From CAXBES01 sp963974915 (GTDB lineage Bacteria; Bacteroidota; Bacteroidia; Flavobacteriales; Flavobacteriaceae), in contig CAXBES010000009.1 of assembly GCA_963974915.1 (NCBI GenBank), positions 62,001 through 126,000 on the forward strand: 64,000 nt of DNA. Direction: 5' to 3'. The notes below the pieces were generated by a model. The model was not told where the DNA came from. It saw only the letters and a program-made list of their open reading frames with translations, and did not search any database. Below, piece after piece: positions 19,112 to 27,880 of the stretch (the stretch's first letter is position 1; each line of letters opens with the position of its first letter). The position numbers and the translations under genes are program-made.

Positions 19112-19167
19112 GAAGGAAATAAGAAGACTAGAGGATTAACGTAAGACCTTAATTTAGTTTTCCCTTC
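19112..19167 (+). promoter_or_regulatory. Possible stem in the rpsK-rpsD spacer
   Basis: GAAGGAAA (19112-19119) can pair with TTTTCCCTTC (19158-19167) with one bulged base, enclosing most of the 87-nt spacer. In other bacteria S4 represses its own operon through a structured leader; such a role here is only suggested by position. Confidence 0.25.
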
Positions 19168-19181
19168 GTAATTAATTAGAA

Positions 19182-19787
19182 ATGGCAAGATATACTGGTC
19201 CAAAAACTAAAATAGCCCGAAAATTTGGTGAGGCTATCTTCGGAGAAGACAAATCCTTCGAAAAAAGAAATTACCCTCCGGGACAACACGGAAACAACCG
19301 TCGTCGTGGAAAAAAATCTGAATACGCAATCCAGTTAATGGAAAAGCAGAAGGCGAAATATACCTATGGTATATTAGAGCGTCAATTTAGAAATATGTTC
19401 AAAAAAGCAACAGCAGCTCCTGGAATTACCGGGGAGGTGTTATTGCAGTTATGTGAGTCTAGACTTGATAATGTTGTATACCGAATGGGTATATCACCAA
19501 GTAGACCAGGTGCCAGACAATTAGTTTCACACCGTCACATTACCGTTAATGGTGAAAAAGTAAACATTCCTTCATACCAGTTAAAGCCTGGAGATGTAGT
19601 AGCTGTTAGAGAGAAGTCGAAATCTCTTGAAGCTATCGAAAGTTCGTTAGCTAATGCTAGCCACACATATGAGTGGATTACTTGGAATACTGAAACGAAA
19701 GAAGGAACATTTGTATCTGTACCACAACTTATTCAGATACCGGAAAACATAAACGTACAGTTTATCGTCGAATTATATTCAAAATAA
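19182..19787 (+). CDS. rpsD: 30S ribosomal protein S4
   Basis: 201 residues. S4 is a primary 16S binder. It has MARYTGPKTKIARKFGEAIF, the S4 RNA-binding domain with RLDNVVYRMGISPSRPGARQ and SHRHITVNGEKVNIPSYQLK. The cysteine zinc motif seen in some S4 proteins is absent. Confidence 0.98.
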   Translation: MARYTGPKTKIARKFGEAIFGEDKSFEKRNYPPGQHGNNRRRGKKSEYAIQLMEKQKAKYTYGILERQFRNMFKKATAAPGITGEVLLQLCESRLDNVVYRMGISPSRPGARQLVSHRHITVNGEKVNIPSYQLKPGDVVAVREKSKSLEAIESSLANASHTYEWITWNTETKEGTFVSVPQLIQIPENINVQFIVELYSK

Positions 19788-19808
19788 TCAAAACACACGA
19801 GTCACACT

Positions 19809-20801
19809 ATGGCAGTATTTAGTTTTCAGAAGCCTGATAAAGTTATCATGATCAATTCAACCGATTTTGAAGGGAAATTTGAATTTCGCCCTTTGGAACC
19901 AGGTTATGGATTGACTGTTGGTAACGCATTAAGACGAGTATTACTTTCTTCATTGGAAGGATTTGCAATTACTTCGGTAAGAATCGAAGGTGTAGACCAC
20001 GAGTTTTCAACAATTGCAGGAGTAGTAGAAGATGTAACAGAAATCATTTTGAACTTAAAACAAGTGCGTTTTAAAAGACAAATTGATGAGATAGATAATG
20101 AAACAGTTACTATTTCTGTAAATAGCGGAGAGCAGTTAACAGCTGGAGATTTTCAAAAGTTTATCTCCGGATTTCAGGTTTTAAACCCGGATTTGGTTAT
20201 CTGTAATATGGATAGCAAGGTAAATCTTAACTTCGAAATTACAATTGAGAAGGGTAGAGGTTATGTTCCTGCAGAAGAAAACAAGAAGGCGAACGCACCT
20301 CTTGGAACTATCTTTACAGATTCTATCTACACTCCAATTAAAAATGTTAAGTATAGCATTGAGAATTTCCGTGTAGAACAAAAAACAGATTACGAAAAAT
20401 TAGTTTTCGAAATTATAACAGACGGATCTATTCATCCAAAAGATGCGTTGACCGAAGCTGCTAAAACTTTGATTCACCACTTTATGTTGTTTAGTGATGA
20501 GCGCATTACCCTTGAGGCCGATGAGATTGCTCAAACTGAAACATACGACGAAGAATCATTGCATATGCGCCAATTGCTTAAAACTAAGTTAATCGATATG
20601 GATCTTTCGGTTCGTGCACTTAACTGTTTAAAAGCTGCTGAAGTCGACACGCTTGGAGACTTAGTGTCTTACAACAAGAATGATCTTATGAAATTCAGAA
20701 ACTTCGGTAAAAAATCGTTAACAGAGCTTGAAGAGCTTGTAAATGTTAAAGGTTTGAATTTCGGAATGGATCTTTCAAAATATAAATTAGATAAAGATTA
20801 A
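19809..20801 (+). CDS. rpoA: DNA-directed RNA polymerase subunit alpha
   Basis: 330 residues. The N-terminal domain (about 1-230) holds the assembly motif EPGYGLTVGNALRRVLLSSL; the C-terminal domain (about 250-320) has LSVRALNCLKAAEVDTLGDL and the helix-hairpin-helix with FGKKSLTELEELV. It nucleates RNA polymerase assembly and contacts UP elements and activators. Confidence 0.98.
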   Translation: MAVFSFQKPDKVIMINSTDFEGKFEFRPLEPGYGLTVGNALRRVLLSSLEGFAITSVRIEGVDHEFSTIAGVVEDVTEIILNLKQVRFKRQIDEIDNETVTISVNSGEQLTAGDFQKFISGFQVLNPDLVICNMDSKVNLNFEITIEKGRGYVPAEENKKANAPLGTIFTDSIYTPIKNVKYSIENFRVEQKTDYEKLVFEIITDGSIHPKDALTEAAKTLIHHFMLFSDERITLEADEIAQTETYDEESLHMRQLLKTKLIDMDLSVRALNCLKAAEVDTLGDLVSYNKNDLMKFRNFGKKSLTELEELVNVKGLNFGMDLSKYKLDKD

Positions 20802-20803
20802 TA

Positions 20804-20858
20804 CATCATATTTTGCTCTCCAGACGCTTATCGGTCCGGATTTGGTAGCAAGATGATG
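20804..20858 (+). promoter_or_regulatory. Structured spacer between rpoA and rplQ
   Basis: CATCAT (20804-20809) pairs with ATGATG (20853-20858); TTGCT (20813-20817) pairs with AGCAA (20847-20851); an inner CC-A-GAC can pair with GTC-C-GG. The nested arms form one long interrupted stem filling most of the 73-nt spacer, with no T-tract. It may be a ribosomal-protein binding element or a processing site upstream of rplQ. Confidence 0.45.
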
Positions 20859-20874
20859 ATTAAAAACAAATGTC

Positions 20875-21351
20875 ATGAGACACGGAAAAAAAGTAAATCA
20901 CTTAGGAAGAAAGACAGCACATAGAAAGTCGATGTTGGCAAATATGGCTTGTTCCCTAATTGAACACAAAAGGATCAATACTACGGTTGCTAAAGCGAAA
21001 GCATTAAAGCAATTCGTTGAGCCAATGATCACAAAATCTAAAGAAGATACAACGCATAACCGTCGTATCGTAATGTCGAGATTGCGTCAAAAAGAGGCAG
21101 TGACCGAATTATTTAGAGAGGTTGCTACCAAAGTTGGCGATCGTCCGGGAGGATACACTCGTATCATCAAACTTGGAAATCGTCTGGGAGATAATGCAGA
21201 TATGGCAATGATCGAACTGGTTGATTATAACGAATTGTACAACGCTGGAAAAGCTAAGAAATCGAAGTCAACACGTCGTAGTCGTCGTGGAGGATCGAAA
21301 CCAGCGGCTGCTCCGGTTGCAGAAACGAAAGCAACTAAGGAAGAAGAATAA
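20875..21351 (+). CDS. rplQ: 50S ribosomal protein L17
   Basis: 158 residues. L17 lies near the tunnel exit. The core MRHGKKVNHLGRKTAHRKSM and GDRPGGYTRIIKLGNRLGDN is canonical; after about residue 120 there is a basic then Ala/Glu-rich extension, common in Bacteroidota. Last gene of the translation operon. Confidence 0.98.
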   Translation: MRHGKKVNHLGRKTAHRKSMLANMACSLIEHKRINTTVAKAKALKQFVEPMITKSKEDTTHNRRIVMSRLRQKEAVTELFREVATKVGDRPGGYTRIIKLGNRLGDNADMAMIELVDYNELYNAGKAKKSKSTRRSRRGGSKPAAAPVAETKATKEEE

Positions 21352-21372
21352 ATGAAATATCATTTAAATTAT

Positions 21373-21407
21373 AAAGGGATAAACAGTTAATGTTTATCCC
21401 TTTTTTT
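21373..21407 (+). terminator. Intrinsic terminator of the translation super-operon
   Basis: AAAGGGATAAAC (21373-21384) pairs with GTTTATCCCTTT (21392-21403) across a 7-nt loop and is followed by a run of T. It ends the roughly 17-kb rpsL-rplQ transcription unit. Confidence 0.9.
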
Positions 21408-21476
21408 ATGAAGTGATTCACCTAGAATTGTTTAAAAGTTCTAAAACGTAAATTATTAAACTAATATCTTTTAAAG

Positions 21477-21484
21477 TATTTTTG
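21477..21484 (+). promoter_or_regulatory. -7 promoter element of carA-eno
   Basis: TATTTTTG fits TAnnTTTG. It predicts a transcript start near 21490, about 10 nt before the ATG at 21502. I see no convincing TTG at the -33 spacing. Confidence 0.5.
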
Positions 21485-21501
21485 CACAAGATTTGAAGAA
21501 T

Positions 21502-22623
21502 ATGAAGTACCAAACACGAAAAAAAGCACTTATTTTATTAGCAGATGGCACAATTTTCTACGGAAAGGCCGTTGGTGGAAAAGAAGGTTCAGCCTTTGGA
21601 GAAGTATGTTTTAACACCGGAATGACAGGGTATCAAGAGATTTTTACCGATCCTTCATATTTTGGTCAGTTAATGGTAACCACAAACGCTCATATTGGAA
21701 ATTACGGGACTAATTCTGATGAGGTAGAATCTGATAGCGTGAAGATCGCCGGATTAATCTGTAGAAATTTCAGTTATAATAAAAGTCGGCCGGCAGCAGA
21801 TGATTCTCTCGAGAATTTTTTAAGTGATAATAATTTATTGGCCATTAGCGATATTGATACGCGGGCATTGGTTAATTATATTCGCGATAACGGTGCAATG
21901 AATGCCGTGATCTCTACCAAAGTAGATTCAATTGACGAGCTTAAAAAGCAATTGGCTGCAATTCCTGATATGAAAGGATTAGAATTAGCCAGCAAAGTCT
22001 CTGCTAAAGAGCCTTATTTCTTCGGAAAGGAAAGTGCTACCTATAGAATTTCTGCCCTTGATATTGGTATAAAGAAGAATATCCTTCGAAATTTAGCTGA
22101 AAGAGACTGCTATATTAAGGTGTTCCCTTACAACGCATCTTTTTCAGACTTGGAAGCTTTTAATCCGGATGGCTACTTCCTGTCTAATGGTCCCGGTGAC
22201 CCGGAACCACTTTCAGAAGCAATTGAAACCACAAAACAAATAATTGAAAAAGGCGCTCCTTTATTTGGAATCTGCTTAGGCCATCAAGTGATAGCCCTTG
22301 CCAACGGAATTTCAACTTATAAAATGCACCATGGACATAGAGGTATAAATCACCCCATTAAAAACCTACTAACAGGAAAAGGTGAGATTACTTCTCAGAA
22401 CCACGGATTTGCCGTGAACAGAGAAGAAACAGAAGCGCATAGCGATGTTGAGATCACACATGTGCATCTAAACGATGATACTGTTGCGGGTCTTAAAATG
22501 AAGAGTAAACCTGTTTTCTCCGTGCAATATCATCCTGAAGCCAGTCCGGGACCACACGATGCATCATATTTATTTGACCAATTTATAGAATCAATTCAAT
22601 CTCATAAACTACAAACCGCATGA
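21502..22623 (+). CDS. carA: Carbamoyl-phosphate synthase small (glutaminase) subunit
   Basis: 373 residues. It hydrolyses glutamine and channels ammonia to CarB for carbamoyl phosphate, which feeds arginine and pyrimidine synthesis. The N-terminal CPSase small domain has FNTGMTGYQEIFTDPSYFGQ; the class I amidotransferase domain has the nucleophile in GICLGHQ and the His/Glu pair in QYHPEASPGPHDA. The ATG at 21502 is preferred to a TTG at 21493 because the predicted transcript start is only a few bases from the TTG. carB is not adjacent; eno overlaps the stop by 4 nt. Confidence 0.96.
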   Translation: MKYQTRKKALILLADGTIFYGKAVGGKEGSAFGEVCFNTGMTGYQEIFTDPSYFGQLMVTTNAHIGNYGTNSDEVESDSVKIAGLICRNFSYNKSRPAADDSLENFLSDNNLLAISDIDTRALVNYIRDNGAMNAVISTKVDSIDELKKQLAAIPDMKGLELASKVSAKEPYFFGKESATYRISALDIGIKKNILRNLAERDCYIKVFPYNASFSDLEAFNPDGYFLSNGPGDPEPLSEAIETTKQIIEKGAPLFGICLGHQVIALANGISTYKMHHGHRGINHPIKNLLTGKGEITSQNHGFAVNREETEAHSDVEITHVHLNDDTVAGLKMKSKPVFSVQYHPEASPGPHDASYLFDQFIESIQSHKLQTA

Positions 22624-23906
22624 GCATTATAATAGACATTCACGCAAGACAAATTTTTGATTCCCGAGGAAACCCAACAATAGAAGTAGACGTTATTACC
22701 GAAAATGGTTATTTGGGGCGTGCAGCTGTTCCTTCGGGAGCCTCGACCGGAGAGCATGAAGCGGTGGAGCTAAGAGATGGAGGAGATGATTATATGGGAA
22801 AGGGTGTACTTAATGCTGTAGAGAATGTTAATGGGAAGATCGCAGGCACACTTTTGGGTGTTTCAGTTTTTGATCAACCTTTAATTGATAAGATCATGAT
22901 CGATTTGGATAGTACTCCAAATAAATCAAAATTAGGCGCTAATGCAATCCTAGGCGTATCCCTCGCGGCTGCAAAAGCAGCTGCTAACGAATTGGGTATG
23001 TCGCTTTATCGCTATGTAGGTGGAGTTAGCGCAAAAACGCTCCCGGTGCCCATGATGAATATTATAAATGGAGGTTCGCATAGTGATGCTCCTATTGCAT
23101 TTCAGGAGTTTATGGTGATGCCGGTAAAAGCTAAAAACTTTACGCATGCTTTGAAAATGGGTTCTGAGATCTTTCATAACCTTAAAAAGGTATTACACGA
23201 TCGTGGATTGAGTACCGCTGTGGGGGATGAAGGAGGATTTGCTCCAACTTTAGAAGGTACCGAAGATGCACTCGACACAATCGCAAAAGCTGTTGCTAAT
23301 GCCGGTTATAAGTTGGGTGACGAGGTGATGATCGCCTTAGACTGTGCAGCAGCGGAGTTTTACATAGACGGCAAATACGATTACACCAAGTTTGAAGGCG
23401 ATAGTGGAAAAGTTAGAACCTCTAAAGAGCAGGCAGATTACCTGGCCCAGTTATCTTCCAATTATCCAATTATTTCTATAGAGGACGGGATGGATGAAAA
23501 CGATTGGGAAGGCTGGAAGTATTTAACCGAAAAAGTAGGGGATAAAGTACAGCTCGTTGGTGACGATCTTTTTGTTACTAATGTTGAACGCCTTTCACGA
23601 GGAATAAATGAGAATATCGCAAATTCAATTCTTATAAAAGTGAACCAGATTGGAACACTTACCGAAACCATTGCTGCTGTAAATATGGCACATAATGCCG
23701 GGTATACTTCCGTGATGTCACATAGAAGTGGAGAAACAGAGGATAATACAATTGCCGATCTCGCAGTTGCCCTCAATTGCGGTCAAATAAAAACTGGTTC
23801 CGCTTCTCGAAGTGACAGGATGGCCAAATACAATCAATTGCTTCGAATAGAAGAAGAACTTGGGGAGATAGCGTACTATCCAAAAGAGAAAGCGTTTAAA
23901 CAATAA
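22620..23906 (+). CDS. eno: Enolase
   Basis: 428 residues, full length. It interconverts 2-phosphoglycerate and phosphoenolpyruvate. Seen: the N-terminal IDIHARQIFDSRGNPTIEVD, the loop with SGASTGEHEA, the metal/catalytic segment SIEDGMDENDWEGW, GDDLFVTN, and SHRSGETEDNTIADLAVAL with KTGSASRSDR. The ATGA overlap with carA suggests coupled translation, an unusual pairing of pyrimidine/arginine and glycolytic genes. Confidence 0.98.
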   Translation: MSIIIDIHARQIFDSRGNPTIEVDVITENGYLGRAAVPSGASTGEHEAVELRDGGDDYMGKGVLNAVENVNGKIAGTLLGVSVFDQPLIDKIMIDLDSTPNKSKLGANAILGVSLAAAKAAANELGMSLYRYVGGVSAKTLPVPMMNIINGGSHSDAPIAFQEFMVMPVKAKNFTHALKMGSEIFHNLKKVLHDRGLSTAVGDEGGFAPTLEGTEDALDTIAKAVANAGYKLGDEVMIALDCAAAEFYIDGKYDYTKFEGDSGKVRTSKEQADYLAQLSSNYPIISIEDGMDENDWEGWKYLTEKVGDKVQLVGDDLFVTNVERLSRGINENIANSILIKVNQIGTLTETIAAVNMAHNAGYTSVMSHRSGETEDNTIADLAVALNCGQIKTGSASRSDRMAKYNQLLRIEEELGEIAYYPKEKAFKQ

Positions 23907-23911
23907 ATACT

Positions 23912-23945
23912 AAACCGGCAACTTTCAAGTTGCCGGTTTTGTTTT
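23912..23945. terminator. Bidirectional intrinsic terminator between eno and the DUF2383 gene
   Basis: AAACCGGCAACTT (23912-23924) and AAGTTGCCGGTTT (23927-23939) form a perfect 13-bp stem. It is T-rich downstream on the plus strand and is placed to end eno; on the minus strand it lies just past the stop of the next gene. Confidence 0.9.
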
Positions 23946-24398
23946 CTAGCTAAGATCTTCAATAGAATGAAGTTTACGTAATGAAGCTTCAGTTTCTTCC
24001 ATATGCTGTTGCAATACTGTCACTAATTTTTCCGATAGCCCTTCTTGCTTTATGGTGTTTTCGTATTCTTCCAAGGTTGCCGTTTCTGCACTGACGCATT
24101 CTGCCAATAAAGATTCATCAGTCTCCATAGAAATCGAAGTCTTTAGATTTAACCATCCTCTTTCGAGAGCCCCCATAAGACTTCCGTCGTAATCCACTTC
24201 CGAAGAAATATCGAAATCTTTAAGTCCGACAGCTAATTGCATAGAAAAAATTCGTCTCTTTTCGGCAAGTTTCCGAAGTAATCCCCTTAATGTAATAGTT
24301 TTTGTTTCGAAAGCGAGATCCAAATATTTTTGATGAGTATCGTTGTTTTTCATTATCAGGTTATTTATTGCTGCCGAAATATTCTTTGCTGTTTCCAT
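23946..24398 (-). CDS. Ferritin-like DUF2383 / PA2169 family protein
   Basis: 150 residues, almost wholly helical. The N-terminal INNLIMKNNDTHQKYLDLAF, the middle GSLMGALERGWLNLK and the C-terminal HMEETEASLRKLHS are the pattern of the PA2169/DUF2383 four-helix proteins. The function is not established; members often appear with envelope-stress or general-stress genes. It has no signal peptide, so it should be cytoplasmic. It is transcribed alone toward eno. Confidence 0.8.
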   Translation of the reverse strand: METAKNISAAINNLIMKNNDTHQKYLDLAFETKTITLRGLLRKLAEKRRIFSMQLAVGLKDFDISSEVDYDGSLMGALERGWLNLKTSISMETDESLLAECVSAETATLEEYENTIKQEGLSEKLVTVLQQHMEETEASLRKLHSIEDLS

Positions 24399-24462
24399 AG
24401 CTGTGTGGTTTTAAATATTGATGGTTATCGTATTTTAAAAGGTATCATTAAAAAATAATAAA

Positions 24463-26277
24463 TTAATTTAAAAGGGTTGATAACAATAGTGTGGCGACTA
24501 TCCAGAGAATTACCGAGAGGAGTCCGCCTATGATCAAAAAATGTTTGAATTTATATGCTCCGGTACCATAAATCAGGGTGTTTGTTTGGTATCCAACAGG
24601 GGTAAAGAAACTGTAGTTTGCTGCAAACATAACCGCCAAAATAAATGGTTTTAAAGGTAATTGAAGTCCGGAGGCTACCGAAATTGCGATAGGGGTCATT
24701 ATGATGGCCGTTGCATTATTGGAAATAGTTCCACTGAGTATCATGGTAAATAAGAAAAGTATTCCAAGGATAAACATTGGTCTTTGGCCAGAGAGCAGCG
24801 AGAGTAGGTTTTCAGAAATCCATTCATCTGTTCCGCTATTTGTCATTGCAATTCCTAAAGGGATCATCCCGGCTAGTAAAAATATGATCTGCCAGTTTAT
24901 TTTATGGTATAGCTTTTCGAGAGAAACAGATTTTGTTATTAATAAACTTGCAACCCCTAAAATGGAAGCGGCAAGGATGGATAAGACACCCGAAGCGGCC
25001 AGTCCAATAACCATGAGTAAGATAATTAAGGTGATAGATTTTTTTAAATTTGACTTAGATGGCACTGATTCATGCTGATTTAAAATCGCAACATTTTCAA
25101 TATTGTAGAGTTTCGCGATCGAATTGGCTTGCATTTCTAAAAGTATTCTATCACCCGGTTTAGTGTTTATGGCACCAAAGGTTTTTCTAAGCATTCGTTC
25201 TTTGGTATTTCGAATGTTGACCCTCTTCTTTATTGCTAATGGAAAGGCTCCCTGTAGTGACATTGACCTTAAGTCTGCTAAATTTTTTCCTATTAAATGT
25301 GATCCCGGAAGTATAAGTAGTTCGATTAAGGTGATCGATTTTCCCGAATTATCACCTTCCTTAGAAACCGTATTGTCCAGATCGGTCACTTTCTGATCGT
25401 TTAATACAAGTGCGTTTTCTTGTGTCAAGGCACCAATATTATCTAAGCTACTCATTAGAATAAGGTTGTCCTTGGGTTGTAATTCTATATATTTCCCGGG
25501 TCCATTTATAATTTTACCAGCTCTAACTAATTTAAGAATTGAGGTGGCATTTTCATTGAGCAATTCAATTTCTTCTATCCGCTTTCCAATTAATTTAGAA
25601 TCTTCTCCCACAGAGAGAGAAAAAACATAGTCATTGATTCCGTATTCATCCTGAATGGGATCTTTCTTTTCCTTTGGGAGCCAAAATGAAGCAAAAGTCA
25701 TGAAAAGGATACCGGTTACTAATAAAATTAGACCGAACCACGCAAATTCGAAGAAGCCAAGCGATTCGGCACCCAGGTCTTTAGCAATGGCATTCACCAA
25801 TAAATTTGTGGATGTTCCCATTAATGTACAGCTACCTCCCAGGATTCCTGCAAATGAAATTGGCATTAATAATTTGGAGGAGGACAGATTGTATTTTTCG
25901 GCAAGTTGCGACACGATCTTAATAAAGATAATTACGACGGCTGTAGTGCTTATAAAAGCCGAAATTCCCGCAGAAATTATCATAAACGAAGGAGTGAGTA
26001 GAGCGAGAGGAAGAAGTTTTAATTTTTTAATGGCATCGGTTAGCCATTGTATTACACCGTTTTCTTCTAAACCAATAGCAATTATCATTAAGCATAATAT
26101 CGTGATAGTAGCTGAATTGGAAAAACCGCTTATTGCTTCTTCGGGGCTTGTTAGGCCAAAGATCACTAAGCATCCTATAATAAGGAATGCTATTTTATCT
26201 ATAGGAAAAAATTCAGTAATAAAGAGTAGGATAGACAATCCTATTATTAGAAAAACGATTATGATTTGAATATCCAT
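24463..26277 (-). CDS. DASS/SLC13-family permease with two RCK_C domains
   Basis: 604 residues. Two membrane blocks (about 1-200 and 395-604) enclose a cytosolic part with two RCK_C/TrkA_C-like domains (about 205-290 and 305-385; e.g. VGEDSKLIGKRIEEIELLNE and LPGSHLIGKNLADLRS). The repeat motifs GTSTNLLVNAIAKDLG and TISNNATAIIMTPIAISVA match the Ser-Asn-Thr-type motifs of the family. Relatives move sulfate, dicarboxylates or other anions with sodium; the ion carried here cannot be told. It diverges from gltA. Confidence 0.87.
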   Translation of the reverse strand: MDIQIIIVFLIIGLSILLFITEFFPIDKIAFLIIGCLVIFGLTSPEEAISGFSNSATITILCLMIIAIGLEENGVIQWLTDAIKKLKLLPLALLTPSFMIISAGISAFISTTAVVIIFIKIVSQLAEKYNLSSSKLLMPISFAGILGGSCTLMGTSTNLLVNAIAKDLGAESLGFFEFAWFGLILLVTGILFMTFASFWLPKEKKDPIQDEYGINDYVFSLSVGEDSKLIGKRIEEIELLNENATSILKLVRAGKIINGPGKYIELQPKDNLILMSSLDNIGALTQENALVLNDQKVTDLDNTVSKEGDNSGKSITLIELLILPGSHLIGKNLADLRSMSLQGAFPLAIKKRVNIRNTKERMLRKTFGAINTKPGDRILLEMQANSIAKLYNIENVAILNQHESVPSKSNLKKSITLIILLMVIGLAASGVLSILAASILGVASLLITKSVSLEKLYHKINWQIIFLLAGMIPLGIAMTNSGTDEWISENLLSLLSGQRPMFILGILFLFTMILSGTISNNATAIIMTPIAISVASGLQLPLKPFILAVMFAANYSFFTPVGYQTNTLIYGTGAYKFKHFLIIGGLLSVILWIVATLLLSTLLN

Positions 26278-26531
26278 TGTCTCTTATTAAGAGATAAATA
26301 TATTCTATAATTGAATTGACTTGAATTAAAGAAATCATAATGTTTAGGATCTTATCCAAGGATTATAAATGATTTCTTTACTAGAAACATCTCTATGTGA
26401 AATTAACCTTAAATCTAATTGTAAGAATTAAGTTTTTTTTAACCCTGCAATGGCTTACAAAGCTTAAAGAATCGTCTAATATTTTGTATCTTAGCAGCTC
26501 AAAATTTTAAAAATATCAACTGAATAATTTT

Positions 26532-27818
26532 ATGTCAAAAACTGCTACACTCGAAATAGATGGTAAAAAATATGAATTTCCTCTAATTATAGGGACTGAA
26601 AATGAGGTTGCTATCGATATTAAAACACTTCGCGGGGTAACCAATGGGGTAACGACTATAGATCCTGGTTATAAAAATACCGGTTCATGCGAAAGTAGCA
26701 TTACTTTCCTAAATGGTGAAGAAGGTATCTTACGCTACCGTGGATATGCTATCGAAGAGTTAGCTGAGAAAGCAGATTTCCTTGAAGTAGCTTACCTTCT
26801 TATTTTTGGTGAGCTTCCAACCAAAGAACAGCTTGAGAAGTTTCATTCAGATATAAAAAAGCAGTCGCATGTGGATGAAGATGTGAAAAAAATTCTGGAT
26901 GGCTTTCCGAAGTCGGCTCACCCAATGGGTGTCTTATCGTCCTTAACATCTGCTCTTGTGGCATTTAATCCTTCTTCTGTTAATGTTGATAGTGAAGAGG
27001 AGATGTATAATGCCATTGTCCGTATTCTTGCGAAATTTCCGGTTCTTACAGCCTGGGCCTATAGAAAAAGAGCTGGTTTACCATTAGATTACGGTGATGA
27101 TTCCTTAGGATACGTAGATAACTTTTTAAAAATGATGTTTAAAAAGCCAAGTGGCGAATACACATCAAATCAGGTCGTAGTTGATGCACTCGATAAATTA
27201 TTGATTTTACATGCAGATCACGAACAAAATTGTTCTACTTCTACAGTACGTATCGTGGGCTCTTCCCATGCAGGATTATTCGTTTCACTTTCGGCAGGAA
27301 TAAATGCCTTATGGGGACCATTACACGGTGGAGCCAATCAAGCGGTTATTGAAATGTTGGAAGCTATTAAAGAAGATGGTGGTGATACCAAAAAATTTAT
27401 GGCGAAAGCCAAGGATAAGAATGATCCTTTTAGATTAATGGGCTTTGGACATAGAGTATACAAAAATTTTGATCCACGCGCGAAGATCATTAAAAAAGCA
27501 GCAGACGAAGTACTAGATAGCCTCGGGGTAGATGATCCAATTCTAGATATAGCTAAAGGACTTGAACGAGAAGCTTTAGAAGATCAGTATTTTGTTGATA
27601 GAAAATTATATCCTAATGTAGATTTTTACTCAGGTATTATCTATCGCTCATTAGGGATCCCGGTAGAAATGTTTACTCCTATGTTTGCTTTGGGGAGACT
27701 CCCCGGTTGGATCGCCCAATGGAAGGAAATGCGCTTGCGTAAAGAACCTATTGGTAGACCAAGACAAGTATATATTGGTGAGACCTTGCGTTCTTTTAAA
27801 GATATTAAGAACCGATAG
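26532..27818 (+). CDS. gltA: Citrate synthase
   Basis: 428 residues, the large type II form. It condenses acetyl-CoA and oxaloacetate at the entry to the TCA cycle. Catalytic regions are HADHEQNCSTSTVR (first His), LWGPLHGGANQAVIEML (second His) and MGFGHRVYKNFDPRAKI. Upstream, TATCTTAG at 26487-26494 is a partial match to the -7 element. It is followed by a strong terminator. Confidence 0.97.
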   Translation: MSKTATLEIDGKKYEFPLIIGTENEVAIDIKTLRGVTNGVTTIDPGYKNTGSCESSITFLNGEEGILRYRGYAIEELAEKADFLEVAYLLIFGELPTKEQLEKFHSDIKKQSHVDEDVKKILDGFPKSAHPMGVLSSLTSALVAFNPSSVNVDSEEEMYNAIVRILAKFPVLTAWAYRKRAGLPLDYGDDSLGYVDNFLKMMFKKPSGEYTSNQVVVDALDKLLILHADHEQNCSTSTVRIVGSSHAGLFVSLSAGINALWGPLHGGANQAVIEMLEAIKEDGGDTKKFMAKAKDKNDPFRLMGFGHRVYKNFDPRAKIIKKAADEVLDSLGVDDPILDIAKGLEREALEDQYFVDRKLYPNVDFYSGIIYRSLGIPVEMFTPMFALGRLPGWIAQWKEMRLRKEPIGRPRQVYIGETLRSFKDIKNR

Positions 27819-27838
27819 ATTCTCTATAAAGAATTTCT

Positions 27839-27866
27839 AAGCATCCGCCATTGGCGGATGCTTTTA
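27839..27866 (+). terminator. Intrinsic terminator of gltA
   Basis: AAGCATCCGCC (27839-27849) pairs perfectly with GGCGGATGCTT (27853-27863) across a 3-nt loop and runs into TTTTATTTATA. The T-rich end merges with the TATATTTG promoter element (27869-27876) of the next gene. Confidence 0.92.
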
Positions 27867-27868
27867 TT

Positions 27869-27876
27869 TATATTTG
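27869..27876 (+). promoter_or_regulatory. -7 promoter element directly after the gltA terminator
   Basis: TATATTTG fits TAnnTTTG. The predicted start (about 27881-27884) coincides with the ATGATG of the following gene, so the message could be leaderless. A TTG at 27851-27853 lies only 15 nt upstream, short of the usual spacing. Confidence 0.45.
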
Positions 27877-27880
27877 TTTT

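Noticed and set aside
24701..26269. Long plus-strand frames inside the SLC13 permease gene
   Set aside because: They are antisense shadows of a hydrophobic membrane protein and have no recognisable domains.
27851..27880. TTG start for the DDAH-like gene
   Set aside because: It lies in the hairpin of the gltA terminator and before the predicted transcript start.
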